From assembly GCA_036566745.1 (NCBI GenBank), contig DATCVR010000030.1, positions 1-6,127 on the forward strand: 6,127 bases of DNA, in the 5' to 3' direction. Source of the stretch: DATCVR01 sp036566745. GTDB taxonomy: Bacteria; Actinomycetota; Actinomycetes; Jiangellales; Jiangellaceae. This document shows positions 1-6,127 of this stretch, one piece after another; position 1 is the stretch's first letter, and each line of letters opens with the position of its first letter. Made by a program: the position numbers and the translations under genes. Below the pieces are notes generated by a model. That model was not told the origin of the DNA. It worked only from the letters and a program-made list of their open reading frames with translations, and did no database searches.

Positions 1-1338
1 CCCGGGTCGCTGCCGGTGGTCAACCGGGTGGCCGTCGAGTCGGCGATCCGGATCGGGCTGGCGCTGAACTGCCAGATCGCCGAGTGGTGCCGCTTCGCGC
101 GCAAGAACTACTTCTACCCGGACATGCCGAAGAACTTCCAGGTCTCCCAGTACGACGAGCCCATCGCCTTCGACGGCTACCTGGACGTCTCGATCGACAC
201 CGACGAGGGCCCACGCACGGTCCGCGTCGACATCGAGCGTGCCCACATGGAAGAGGACACAGGCAAGTCGCTGCACGTCGGCGGCTCCACTGGGCGCATC
301 CACGGCGCGAGCCACTCGTTGCTCGACTACAACCGCTCCGGCATCCCGCTCATCGAGATCGTCACCAAGCCGATCGAGGTGCCGCCTGAGCTGGCGCCGG
401 CCGTGGCTCGCGCCTACGTCACCGAGCTGCGCGAGCTCATCAAGGCGCTCGGCGTCTCCGAGGCCCGCATGGAGCTGGGCCAGATGCGCTGCGACGCCAA
501 CGTCTCGCTCAAGCCGTCGGGCTCCACCACCTTCGGCACCCGCACCGAGACCAAGAACGTCAACTCCCTGCGCTCGGTCGAGCGGGCCGTCGCCTACGAG
601 ATCCGCCGGCAGGCGGCGGTGCTCTCCGAGGGTGGCACCATCGTCCAGGAGACCCGCCACTGGCACGAGGACACCGGCGAGACCACCGCCGGACGGGTCA
701 AGGAAGAGGCCGAGGACTACCGCTACTTCCCCGAACCCGACCTCGTCCCCGTCGCGCCCTCGCGTGAGTGGGTCGAGGAGCTGCGGGCCACACTGCCCGA
801 GGTGCCGTCCGCGCGACGCGCCCGGCTCCAGGGCGAGTGGGGCTTCACCGACCTCGAGATGCGCGACGTCGTCAACGCCGGGGCCGTGGCGCTCGTCGAG
901 GCCACTGTCGCCGCGGGTACCGACGCTCCCGGGGCGAAGAAGTGGTGGCTGGGCGAGGTGGCCCGGGTGGCCAACGAGCGCGGCGTCGCCCTCGAGGACG
1001 CCGGCATCACCCCGGCCGAGATCGCCCGGGTCCACGAGCTGATCGGCGCCGGCTCCCTCAACGACAAGCTGGCCCGCCAGGTGGTCGAAGGCGTCCTGGC
1101 CGGCGAGGGCTCGCCGGACGAGGTCGTGGCCGCCCGCGGGCTGGCCGTGGTCTCCGACGACGGCGCCCTGGGCGCGGCCGTCGACGACGCCATCGCCGCG
1201 ATGCCCGACGTCGCCGAGCGGATCCGCGGCGGCAACCTGGGCGCCGTCGGTGCACTGATCGGTGCGGTGATGAAGGCGACGCGCGGTCAGGCCGACGCCG
1301 GCCGGGCCCGCGAGCTCATCATCGAGCGGCTGAGCTGA
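1..1338 (+). CDS. gatB: Asp-tRNA(Asn)/Glu-tRNA(Gln) amidotransferase subunit B, 5' end outside window
   Basis: GatB is the tRNA-binding and kinase subunit of the cytoplasmic GatCAB complex. The complex activates Glu-tRNA(Gln) or Asp-tRNA(Asn) with ATP and amidates it with ammonia delivered from GatA. The reading frame is open from base 1 (P-G-S-L-P-V-V-N-R), so the true start lies upstream; 445 residues are visible of a family that is usually near 500. Family blocks seen are the FARKNYFYPDMPKNFQVSQY stretch (nt 94-153), GQMRCDANVS (478-507), GTRTETKNVNS (535-567) and KEEAEDYRYFPEPDL (700-744). The last ~150 residues match the helical YqeY-like tRNA-binding tail, ending in a VMKATRGQA-type block near 1267-1293. 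Third positions are almost all G/C. In many actinobacteria gatC and gatA precede gatB, so they probably lie just left of the window; that part is inference. The stop is TGA at 1336-1338, 11 nt before the next gene. Confidence 0.97.
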   Translation, partial: PGSLPVVNRVAVESAIRIGLALNCQIAEWCRFARKNYFYPDMPKNFQVSQYDEPIAFDGYLDVSIDTDEGPRTVRVDIERAHMEEDTGKSLHVGGSTGRIHGASHSLLDYNRSGIPLIEIVTKPIEVPPELAPAVARAYVTELRELIKALGVSEARMELGQMRCDANVSLKPSGSTTFGTRTETKNVNSLRSVERAVAYEIRRQAAVLSEGGTIVQETRHWHEDTGETTAGRVKEEAEDYRYFPEPDLVPVAPSREWVEELRATLPEVPSARRARLQGEWGFTDLEMRDVVNAGAVALVEATVAAGTDAPGAKKWWLGEVARVANERGVALEDAGITPAEIARVHELIGAGSLNDKLARQVVEGVLAGEGSPDEVVAARGLAVVSDDGALGAAVDDAIAAMPDVAERIRGGNLGAVGALIGAVMKATRGQADAGRARELIIERLS

Positions 1339-1349
1339 CGGCCGCGGGG

Positions 1350-2099
1350 GTGATCGACGATGTCGCGTCCTTCGGTGACAACGCGTCGGGGTGGCTGTCC
1401 GAACTGCGCCTGACCGAGACGCTCGGGTCGATGCCCGACGTCCAGATCATCGTGATCGGCCTGGTCGGCATCGCGCTCGCGGCGTACCCGGTGACGTGGC
1501 AGGTCATGGGGTACCCGGTGACGATCGTGCACGAGCTGGGGCACGCCACGGCGGCGCTGCTGGTGGGCTACCGCCTCGACGGCATCACCGTCAACGGCGA
1601 CATGTCCGGTGCCACCAACTTCGCCGGGCGCGGGGCGTTTCGCATGCTCTGGACGATGTGGTGGGGCTATCCGGCCCCGGCGGTGCTCGGCGGCGGACTG
1701 GTGTGGGCAGCGGCGAACGGATGGTCGCGGGTCGCGCTCGGCGTGCTGGTCATCCTGCTGACGATGACCTTCCTGTACTCGCGCAGCTGGCACACCGTGG
1801 GCGTGGTGCTCGCCACCGGCCTCGTCCTCGGCCTGATCTGCTGGTACGGCAGCCCGTGGGCGCAGAACGCCGTGGTGTTCGCCTCGGCGTGGATGCTGAT
1901 CGTCGGCTCGGTGCGGGCGTTCTGGACCGTGGCCCGCCTCCACGTCACCCGCGACGGCGTCGAGAACTCCGACGCCTACATGATGGGCCAGCGCGCGGTG
2001 CTCCTACCCGGGCCGTTCTGGCTGTTGACGTTCGCCGCCGCCATCGGATCGTCGGCATGGTTCGGCGTGACGAGGGTGGCCGGCGCGCTGGGCGTCTGA
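1350..2099 (+). CDS. M50B-like integral membrane zinc metalloprotease family protein
   Basis: A 249-residue polytopic membrane protein with the zinc-protease signature HELGH at residues 61-65 (H61, E62, H65), set in a hydrophobic stretch. A following N-G-D-x-S-G-x-T segment (82-89), a GYPAP turn (106-110) and a conserved-looking N-S-D-A (206-209) resemble the M50B-like family. In that family a late Asp would be the third zinc ligand, here probably D208. Likely membrane segments are near residues 31-52, 57-73, 110-122, 128-143, 149-166, 174-190 and 222-240. The substrate is unknown; site-2-protease relatives cut membrane-bound regulators, but nothing here identifies a target. The chosen GTG start lies 11 nt after the gatB stop. 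It has only a G-run directly in front and no clear Shine-Dalgarno, so coupling to gatB translation is plausible. ATG at 1431 (residue 28) is the alternative start and would still keep the first membrane segment. The frame is also open far upstream inside gatB, but that part is an Arg-rich shadow. Confidence 0.85.
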   Translation: MIDDVASFGDNASGWLSELRLTETLGSMPDVQIIVIGLVGIALAAYPVTWQVMGYPVTIVHELGHATAALLVGYRLDGITVNGDMSGATNFAGRGAFRMLWTMWWGYPAPAVLGGGLVWAAANGWSRVALGVLVILLTMTFLYSRSWHTVGVVLATGLVLGLICWYGSPWAQNAVVFASAWMLIVGSVRAFWTVARLHVTRDGVENSDAYMMGQRAVLLPGPFWLLTFAAAIGSSAWFGVTRVAGALGV

Positions 2100-2190
2100 G
2101 GGCGCTCGATCCGGGTCCCCGGATCCCCGGTGACCGGCGCCCCGCGGTGACCGGGCCCGCGTGGGCGGGCGACGCGTGGGCGGGCGCCGC
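2100..2190. repeat. convergent intergenic gap with stacked short repeats
   Basis: This 91-nt gap separates two convergent genes and contains three repeat elements. First is an inverted repeat ATCCGG-GTCC-CCGGAT (2109-2124). Second is a 10-bp sequence CGGTGACCGG occurring twice (2128-2137 and 2145-2154); the first copy sits inside the palindrome CCGGTGACCGG (2127-2137). Third is a tandem duplication of a 15-bp unit starting GCGTGGGCGGGCG (2159-2173 and 2174-2188, one mismatch). No T-run follows the hairpin, so a canonical intrinsic terminator cannot be claimed. In GC-rich actinobacteria, hairpins without a T-run are often proposed to end transcription, and the position fits a bidirectional end. 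Confidence 0.6.
2109..2124. terminator. possible bidirectional hairpin terminator
   Basis: A perfect 6-bp stem with a 4-nt loop (ATCCGG-GTCC-CCGGAT) starts 10 nt after the stop of the M50B-like gene and faces the end of the MmcQ/YjbR gene on the other strand. It is symmetric, so it could act in both directions. The stem is short and there is no T-run on either side, so the call rests mainly on position. Confidence 0.35.
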
Positions 2191-2541
2191 TCAGGACCGC
2201 TGGGCGTCGTGGTACGCCGCGGCGACCCCTTTCGGCACCACCATCGACCACGCATCGACCAGCAGCTCGGACAGCTCGGCCTCGTCGATGGCGGCCAGCC
2301 GCACCCGCACCCACTGGTAGCGCTCGTCGGACCGGAGCGGCATCAGGAACTTGAGCGGCTCGGCCGCCACCAACGCCGCCCGCTCGTCCCTCGGATACCC
2401 GAAGCCCATGATGGTCTCGTCGGGGGAGACGGAGGCGTAGACGATGCGGCCCACGCGGAACTTCACGTGGTCGCGGACCAGCCCTTCGGTGGTGCGCGGG
2501 AGCGAGAGCGCCACCGCCCGGACGTCGTGAACGGTCACCAT
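2191..2541 (-). CDS. MmcQ/YjbR family protein
   Basis: A 116-residue protein, the usual length for MmcQ/YjbR (a small alpha/beta fold related to the CyaY-like superfamily, often labelled DNA-binding by homology; cellular role not firmly known). Seen in order: the N-terminal helix V-H-D-V-R-A-V-A-L-S-L-P (4-15) with the typical acidic T-T-E-G (17-20); a strand pair F-R-V-G-R-I-V-Y-A (28-36) followed by G-F-G-Y (46-49); K-F-L-M-P-L (64-69); Y-Q-W-V-R-V (75-80); and a C-terminal helix with D-A-W (96-98) and V-P-K (102-104). I chose ATG at 2541 because family members begin immediately before the D-V-R helix. The same frame is open upstream to 2643 but overlaps the preceding gene. The stop of that gene lies 10 nt upstream, and a GAGGT at 2556-2560 inside its end is the only Shine-Dalgarno candidate, at a long 14-nt spacing. 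It is probably the last gene of the minus-strand operon. Confidence 0.88.
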   Translation of the reverse strand: MVTVHDVRAVALSLPRTTEGLVRDHVKFRVGRIVYASVSPDETIMGFGYPRDERAALVAAEPLKFLMPLRSDERYQWVRVRLAAIDEAELSELLVDAWSMVVPKGVAAAYHDAQRS

Positions 2542-2551
2542 GCCGTCGACG

Positions 2552-3073
2552 CTAGACCTCGGCACCGACAGGCTCCGCGCGGCTCCTGCCAGGGTCTCGC
2601 CAGTTCGTGCGAAGTCCCAGGTCGCGACATCGGTGCCGCACATCGTCGATCAGCGGTATCGCGTCCGGAAGATCGAGTTCCCCGAGGTCGAGGGCGACGG
2701 CGCCGGCGAAGATCGACGGATCGGCCGACAGGACACCTACCGTGTCCTCCAGCGGACCGACATCGACTTCGGGACCATAGGGGTCGCCCGCGATGACCCA
2801 TACCCCCTCGCGAGCCCGCTCCCAGTGCGTGTCGTCGTCGACGTAAGTGGAGTCGTGTGCATGGCAACCGTGCGGACCTGGGTTGTGGGACCCGGCGTCC
2901 TCGGGGTCGCCATCATCGTCGGTGTGGATCTCCACGGCCCACGTCATGGTCAGTTGATCTCTCCAGTCGTCGGAAGGGTGGAGACTGGAGAAGTAGGGCG
3001 TGAGGTAGCGCGTACAGGACCAGGTGAGATTCCGAGCGCCGGCATGTCCGAGTGCGCCCAGCAGACGGGCCAT
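2552..3073 (-). CDS. uncharacterised acidic, His-rich protein
   Basis: I do not recognise this protein. From ATG at 3073 it has 173 residues. An internal ATG at 2947 (residue 43, M-T-W-A-V-E-I-H) gives a natural-looking 131-residue alternative, with GGAGAG about 11 nt upstream. The 3073 start has GAGGAG only 3 nt before the ATG, which is unusually close. Visible features are a short Cys/Trp/Tyr-containing N-terminal part (17-30); a very acidic stretch (52-59); a His/Cys cluster with H50, H63, H68, C70, H71, H73 and H83, which might bind metal; a middle part W-V-I-A-G-D-P-Y-G-P-E-V-D-V-G-P-L near 91-108; and a hydrophobic A-V-A-L-D-L-G-E-L-D-L-P. There is no signal peptide and no membrane segment. 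The minus frame is clearly coding around 2680-2760 (G/C thirds, mixed second positions), but overall G/C at third positions is about three quarters, lower than the neighbouring genes. It may continue the 63-aa ORF upstream through a frameshift. Confidence 0.62.
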   Translation of the reverse strand: MARLLGALGHAGARNLTWSCTRYLTPYFSSLHPSDDWRDQLTMTWAVEIHTDDDGDPEDAGSHNPGPHGCHAHDSTYVDDDTHWERAREGVWVIAGDPYGPEVDVGPLEDTVGVLSADPSIFAGAVALDLGELDLPDAIPLIDDVRHRCRDLGLRTNWRDPGRSRAEPVGAEV

Positions 3074-3080
3074 GCACTCC

Positions 3081-3272
3081 TCAGTGCCCCTTGTTCAACT
3101 GGGTCAGGCCGGATGTGCTCGCCTGCATCCGACACCGCAACCGGCCGTCGTGGGTGTCCCAGCGAGGAAGCCACAGCCGGAAATCGAGCGGTCCGGTGTC
3201 GGGGACGCCGTCCATCCAGAGGACCATACCGGGATCATGGATCGGCCGGTGGGCGGTGGCGGGCGGGATCAC
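3081..3272 (-). CDS. small hypothetical ORF, possibly the 5' part of a frameshifted gene
   Basis: A 63-residue ORF from GTG at 3272 to TGA at 3081-3083, 24 nt after the SPW-repeat gene and 7 nt before the next ORF. I do not recognise it. The centre reads G-P-L-D-F-R-L-W-L-P-R-W-D-T-H-D-G-R-L and looks like a folded-domain sequence. Codon choice supports coding: only about nine of 63 third positions are A or T. An in-frame TGA at 3288-3290 limits the start, so GTG 3272 is the earliest; ATG at residue 16 or 20 is possible. No good ribosome-binding site is seen. Near its end the frame used by the next gene is already open (back to a stop at 3095-3097). Omitting one base around the T-Q-L-N codons would join the two into a protein of about 239 residues reading T-Q-L-T-R-G-T-E-E-C-M-A-R-L-L. 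It may therefore be a broken gene, or two coupled genes. Confidence 0.42.
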   Translation of the reverse strand: MIPPATAHRPIHDPGMVLWMDGVPDTGPLDFRLWLPRWDTHDGRLRCRMQASTSGLTQLNKGH

Positions 3273-3296
3273 GGAGTCGCCACCGCCTCAGGGGCG

Positions 3297-3725
3297 TCAC
3301 GCCCGGGTGCGCCGCATTCCCGTGGACATCATGGCCAGCGTGCAGAGGACGCACACCGCGCCGACGATGACGTTGCTGACGATCGCGCTGTTCTCGGGCG
3401 TGTCGCCGGCCACGAGCCACGGCGACGCGATGGCCCACGCGCCCAGGATCGGCGCCACCCAGGCCATGCCGTGCATGTGCCCGTACGCGGCGGAGAATCC
3501 CAGGGCGAGCAGACAGATCGCGATGCCGGTGATGAGGTTGCTGATGGTCAAGGCGGAGTGGTCGGTGAATCCGATCACCCATGGCGACATGGCCAGGTAC
3601 GTGCCGGCGAGGAACGTCAGACCGTCGGCCGATTGGGCCATCGGGGTCTCGGCGATCTCGTCGTAGCGCTGCCGCATGATGGCCACGTCGGGATGCTGTT
3701 CGATGTCGGGAGTCGGCATGGTCAT
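3297..3725 (-). CDS. SPW-repeat integral membrane protein
   Basis: A 142-residue small membrane protein with two homologous halves, each carrying the S-P-W signature: S47-P48-W49 in L-A-M-S-P-W-V-I-G-F, and S101-P102-W103 in A-I-A-S-P-W-L-V-A-G. Each is followed about 15 residues later by a matching N-x-I-x-G (N63-L-I-T-G and N118-V-I-V-G), so the repeat period is about 54-55 residues. Four membrane helices are predicted by eye near 36-52, 60-78, 87-105 and 115-133, with a hydrophilic N-terminal tail of about 34 residues containing R-Q-R-Y-D-E-I. SPW proteins have no established biochemical function. I chose ATG at 3725 because AAAGGGG (3734-3740) lies 8 nt upstream. ATG 3719 and GTG 3743 are alternatives, and GTG 3743 would consume the ribosome-binding site. 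It opens the likely operon running to the MmcQ/YjbR gene. Confidence 0.9.
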   Translation of the reverse strand: MTMPTPDIEQHPDVAIMRQRYDEIAETPMAQSADGLTFLAGTYLAMSPWVIGFTDHSALTISNLITGIAICLLALGFSAAYGHMHGMAWVAPILGAWAIASPWLVAGDTPENSAIVSNVIVGAVCVLCTLAMMSTGMRRTRA

Positions 3726-3782
3726 GACCCCCACCCCTTTCACGAACCGTTGGGGCGTGATCCCGCACTTCTCATGATGCTC

Positions 3783-3796
3783 TCGGCGTGCGCCGA
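3783..3796 (-). terminator. weak hairpin after the decarboxylase gene
   Basis: In the 93-nt gap between the decarboxylase stop (3819) and the SPW gene start (3725), a 5-bp stem with a 4-nt loop (TCGGC-GTGC-GCCGA on the plus strand) could form in the minus-strand transcript. It is too short, and lacks a T-run, to call a terminator with confidence. It is the only structure found there. The gap is long enough to carry the promoter of the downstream operon, but no clear -10/-35 pair was seen. Confidence 0.22.
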
Positions 3797-3818
3797 TGGG
3801 AAGCGAGGCCGCACCGGT

Positions 3819-5195
<1,377 letters not shown>

Positions 5196-5397
5196 GTCGG
5201 CCCCCCGTGGTCCCGTCTGCTGGCTGCCATCATGCCCCTGACCGGGCGTCCTGGGCAGGGGGAACGCCGATGGCGCGGGCCGGGGCGTGCCGGCGAGCGG
5301 TCACGTGGAGCAGGCGTCCGCCGTGTCGAAGCTCACGTCGGCGCCCCACCCCCGGATCCGGCACGGAGATGGTGAGTCAGGCATACTGATCGACGAC

Positions 5398-5419
5398 GGG
5401 ACACGGTGTGACGTGTCCC
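5398..5419 (+). promoter_or_regulatory. perfect 8-bp hairpin or operator upstream of the helicase
   Basis: GGGACACG (5398-5405), a 6-nt loop GTGTGA, then CGTGTCCC (5412-5419): a perfect inverted repeat about 105 nt before the helicase start. It can be read as a leader RNA hairpin, if transcription starts upstream of it, or as a two-fold DNA operator for a dimeric repressor. The 5' arm GGACACGG (5399-5406) is also perfectly complementary to CCGTGTCC at 5523-5530, which includes the GTG start. A second, weaker 5-bp hairpin GCGCT-GAGAC-AGCGC follows at 5436-5450. The pairing is seen directly; the function is inferred. Confidence 0.5.
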
Positions 5420-5506
5420 CGAGGTCGAGTGCGACGCGCTGAGACAGCGCAGGTTCCCCTTCTGATGACGAGTGGGCGTCCGATCGTGACCGGCCATCCA
5501 CTTCGT

Positions 5507-5521
5507 CGTCCTGGAAGGACG
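5507..5521 (+). promoter_or_regulatory. helicase Shine-Dalgarno inside a small hairpin
   Basis: The ribosome-binding site GGAAGGA (5513-5519) sits 5 nt before the GTG start at 5525 and is the strongest Shine-Dalgarno in the window, which fixes the start. The same bases form a 6-bp stem, CGTCCT (5507-5512), loop GGA, AGGACG (5516-5521), which would hide half of the site. This could tune translation, but a 3-nt loop makes the hairpin only marginally stable. Confidence 0.55.
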
Positions 5522-5524
5522 TCC

Positions 5525-6127
5525 GTGTCCACTGAACACCCCACGGCGGGCAACTCTGCGCGCCGCCGCCCTCGTAACCGTCGCCCCGAGCGTGGCTCGG
5601 CGCCCCGCGAGACCACGCCCCGCGCGCCTCGCGAGACCACGCCCCGCGCGCCGCGCGCCGAATCCGGCGAGCGCGCTACCCGCACCACCACCGGCGTGAC
5701 CACTGCCGCTGGCGCCACTGACACCCGCAGCTTCGTCGAACTCGGCGTTCCGTCGGAGATCGCCTCCGCCCTGGCCGCGGCCGGCATCGTCACGCCGTTC
5801 CCGATCCAGGCGGCGACCCTGCCCGACACCCTGGCCGGACGCGATGTCCTCGGCCGCGGCCAGACGGGCTCGGGTAAGACGGTCGCCTTCGCCGTGCCCA
5901 CGGTCAGCGCGCTGGCCCGGTCACGTCGGACTCGGCAGGCTCGCCGGCCCCGTGCACTCGTCCTGGTGCCCACCCGTGAACTGGCCAACCAGGTCGCCGC
6001 CACCATCAAGCCCCTGGCCACCGCGATGCGGCTGCGCACCGCGACCGTCTTCGGCGGCGTCGGCCAGGGCCCGCAGGTCGCCGCGCTGCGGGAGGGCGTC
6101 GACATCCTCATCGCCTGCCCCGGCCGG
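5525..6127 (+). CDS. DEAD/DEAH-box RNA helicase, 3' end outside window
   Basis: ATP-dependent RNA helicase, superfamily 2; 201 codons are visible and the frame stays open to the last base. The N-terminal ~65 residues are a low-complexity basic extension rich in Arg, Pro and Thr, including two tandem R-E-T-T-P-R-A-P units (residues 28-43). The helicase core then begins: F70 and P-x-x-I-Q95 form the Q motif; G112-Q-T-G-S-G-K-T119 is the Walker A (motif I; Gly replaces the common first Ala); P149-T-R-E-L-A-N is motif Ia; G177-G178 is the GG motif; and C198-P-G-R201 occupies motif Ib, where T-P-G-R is usual. The DEAD box and motifs III-VI lie beyond the window. The GTG start is supported by GGAAGGA 5 nt upstream. 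Members act in RNA remodelling, ribosome assembly or cold adaptation; which applies here cannot be told. The long leader may regulate it. Confidence 0.94.
   Translation, partial: MSTEHPTAGNSARRRPRNRRPERGSAPRETTPRAPRETTPRAPRAESGERATRTTTGVTTAAGATDTRSFVELGVPSEIASALAAAGIVTPFPIQAATLPDTLAGRDVLGRGQTGSGKTVAFAVPTVSALARSRRTRQARRPRALVLVPTRELANQVAATIKPLATAMRLRTATVFGGVGQGPQVAALREGVDILIACPGR
5606..5653 (+). repeat. 24-bp tandem repeat, two copies, in the helicase N-terminal extension
   Basis: Two adjacent 24-bp units (5606-5629 and 5630-5653) differ at one base and encode R-E-T-T-P-R-A-P twice, in frame. The identical DNA, including third positions, suggests a recent duplication. The segment is basic and likely disordered, so copy number probably varies between strains. 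Confidence 0.85.

Larger units (their letters stand above)
5196..5524. other. divergent intergenic region, about 330 nt, with no gene
   Basis: This stretch lies between the decarboxylase start (reading left) and the helicase start (reading right), so it must carry promoters for both unless a far upstream one is used. No coding frame stands out; short ORFs such as 5384-5301 on the minus strand (27 codons) have no ribosome-binding site. The -10-like hexamer CATACT at 5382-5387 (four of six matches to TATAAT) is the best plus-strand candidate, but no -35 partner was found. The half nearest the helicase carries the two hairpins listed separately. A CACGTG palindrome lies at 5302-5307. The rest is plain GC-rich sequence. 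Confidence 0.7.

Noticed and set aside
768..1349. N-terminal extension of the M50B-like frame into gatB
   Set aside because: The extension overlaps confidently identified gatB in another frame and translates to Arg/Gly-rich low-complexity sequence.
2128..2188. Short repeats considered as a CRISPR or integron attachment site
   Set aside because: The units are 10-15 bp, directly adjacent or nearly so, with no spacers, no cas genes and no integrase nearby.
2950..3174. 74-codon minus-strand ORF in the third frame
   Set aside because: It overlaps the two better-supported minus ORFs, lacks a ribosome-binding site and has no recognisable feature.
2540..3370. 276-codon plus-strand ORF over the MmcQ-upstream genes
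   Set aside because: Codon-position composition at 2680-2760 favours the minus frame (G/C thirds, A/T-containing second positions). The second half of the plus product becomes Arg/Gly-rich shadow sequence.
5301..5384. 27-codon minus-strand ORF in the divergent intergenic region
   Set aside because: There is no Shine-Dalgarno, and length and composition are as expected by chance. A leader peptide for the decarboxylase cannot be supported.
5369..5389. Possible six-residue leader peptide (M-V-S-Q-A-Y) upstream of the helicase
   Set aside because: The purine-rich GGAG is only about 1 nt from the ATG and there are no regulatory codon runs, so attenuation by a leader peptide is not supported.
5377..6111. 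244-codon minus-strand ORF opposite the helicase
   Set aside because: The plus strand encodes clear helicase motifs here; the minus product is Arg/Ala/Ser-rich with no recognisable motif.

Overview
The window is a stretch of very GC-rich chromosome from what is most likely an actinobacterium. The evidence is strong G/C preference at third codon positions, frequent GTG starts, a GatB of the amidotransferase type, an SPW-repeat membrane protein and an actinobacterial-style group II PLP decarboxylase. I cannot assign genus or family. No tRNA, rRNA, CRISPR array, insertion sequence or phage gene is visible.

Plus strand, 1-2099: the 3' nine-tenths of gatB (aminoacyl-tRNA amidotransferase subunit B), followed after 11 nt by a polytopic membrane protein with an HELGH zinc-protease motif (M50B-like). 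The two may be co-transcribed. From 2100 to 2190 lies a small convergent intergenic gap packed with short inverted and direct repeats, probably a two-way transcription end.

Minus strand, 5195 to 2191: a run of co-directional genes. In transcription order these are a group II pyridoxal-5'-phosphate decarboxylase (458 aa), a 93-nt gap, an SPW-repeat membrane protein (142 aa), a small ORF (63 aa), an unrecognised acidic, His-rich protein (up to 173 aa), and an MmcQ/YjbR-family protein (116 aa). The last four are separated by only 24, 7 and 10 nt and look like one operon. The two middle ORFs are in different frames. They may be one gene split by a single-base frameshift, and they have visibly less GC-biased third positions than their neighbours.

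Intergenic 5196-5524: a divergent promoter region of about 330 nt between the decarboxylase and a DEAD-box RNA helicase on the plus strand. The helicase enters at 5525 and runs off the right edge. Its upstream region holds a perfect 8-bp hairpin whose 5' arm is also perfectly complementary to 8 nt covering the helicase GTG start codon. A second small hairpin encloses the Shine-Dalgarno sequence. This possible RNA switch is the most interesting non-coding signal in the window, but it is an inference from sequence complementarity only.

Overall this looks like ordinary chromosome with housekeeping genes (gatB, helicase) flanking a small accessory cluster. I see no convincing novel multi-gene system.
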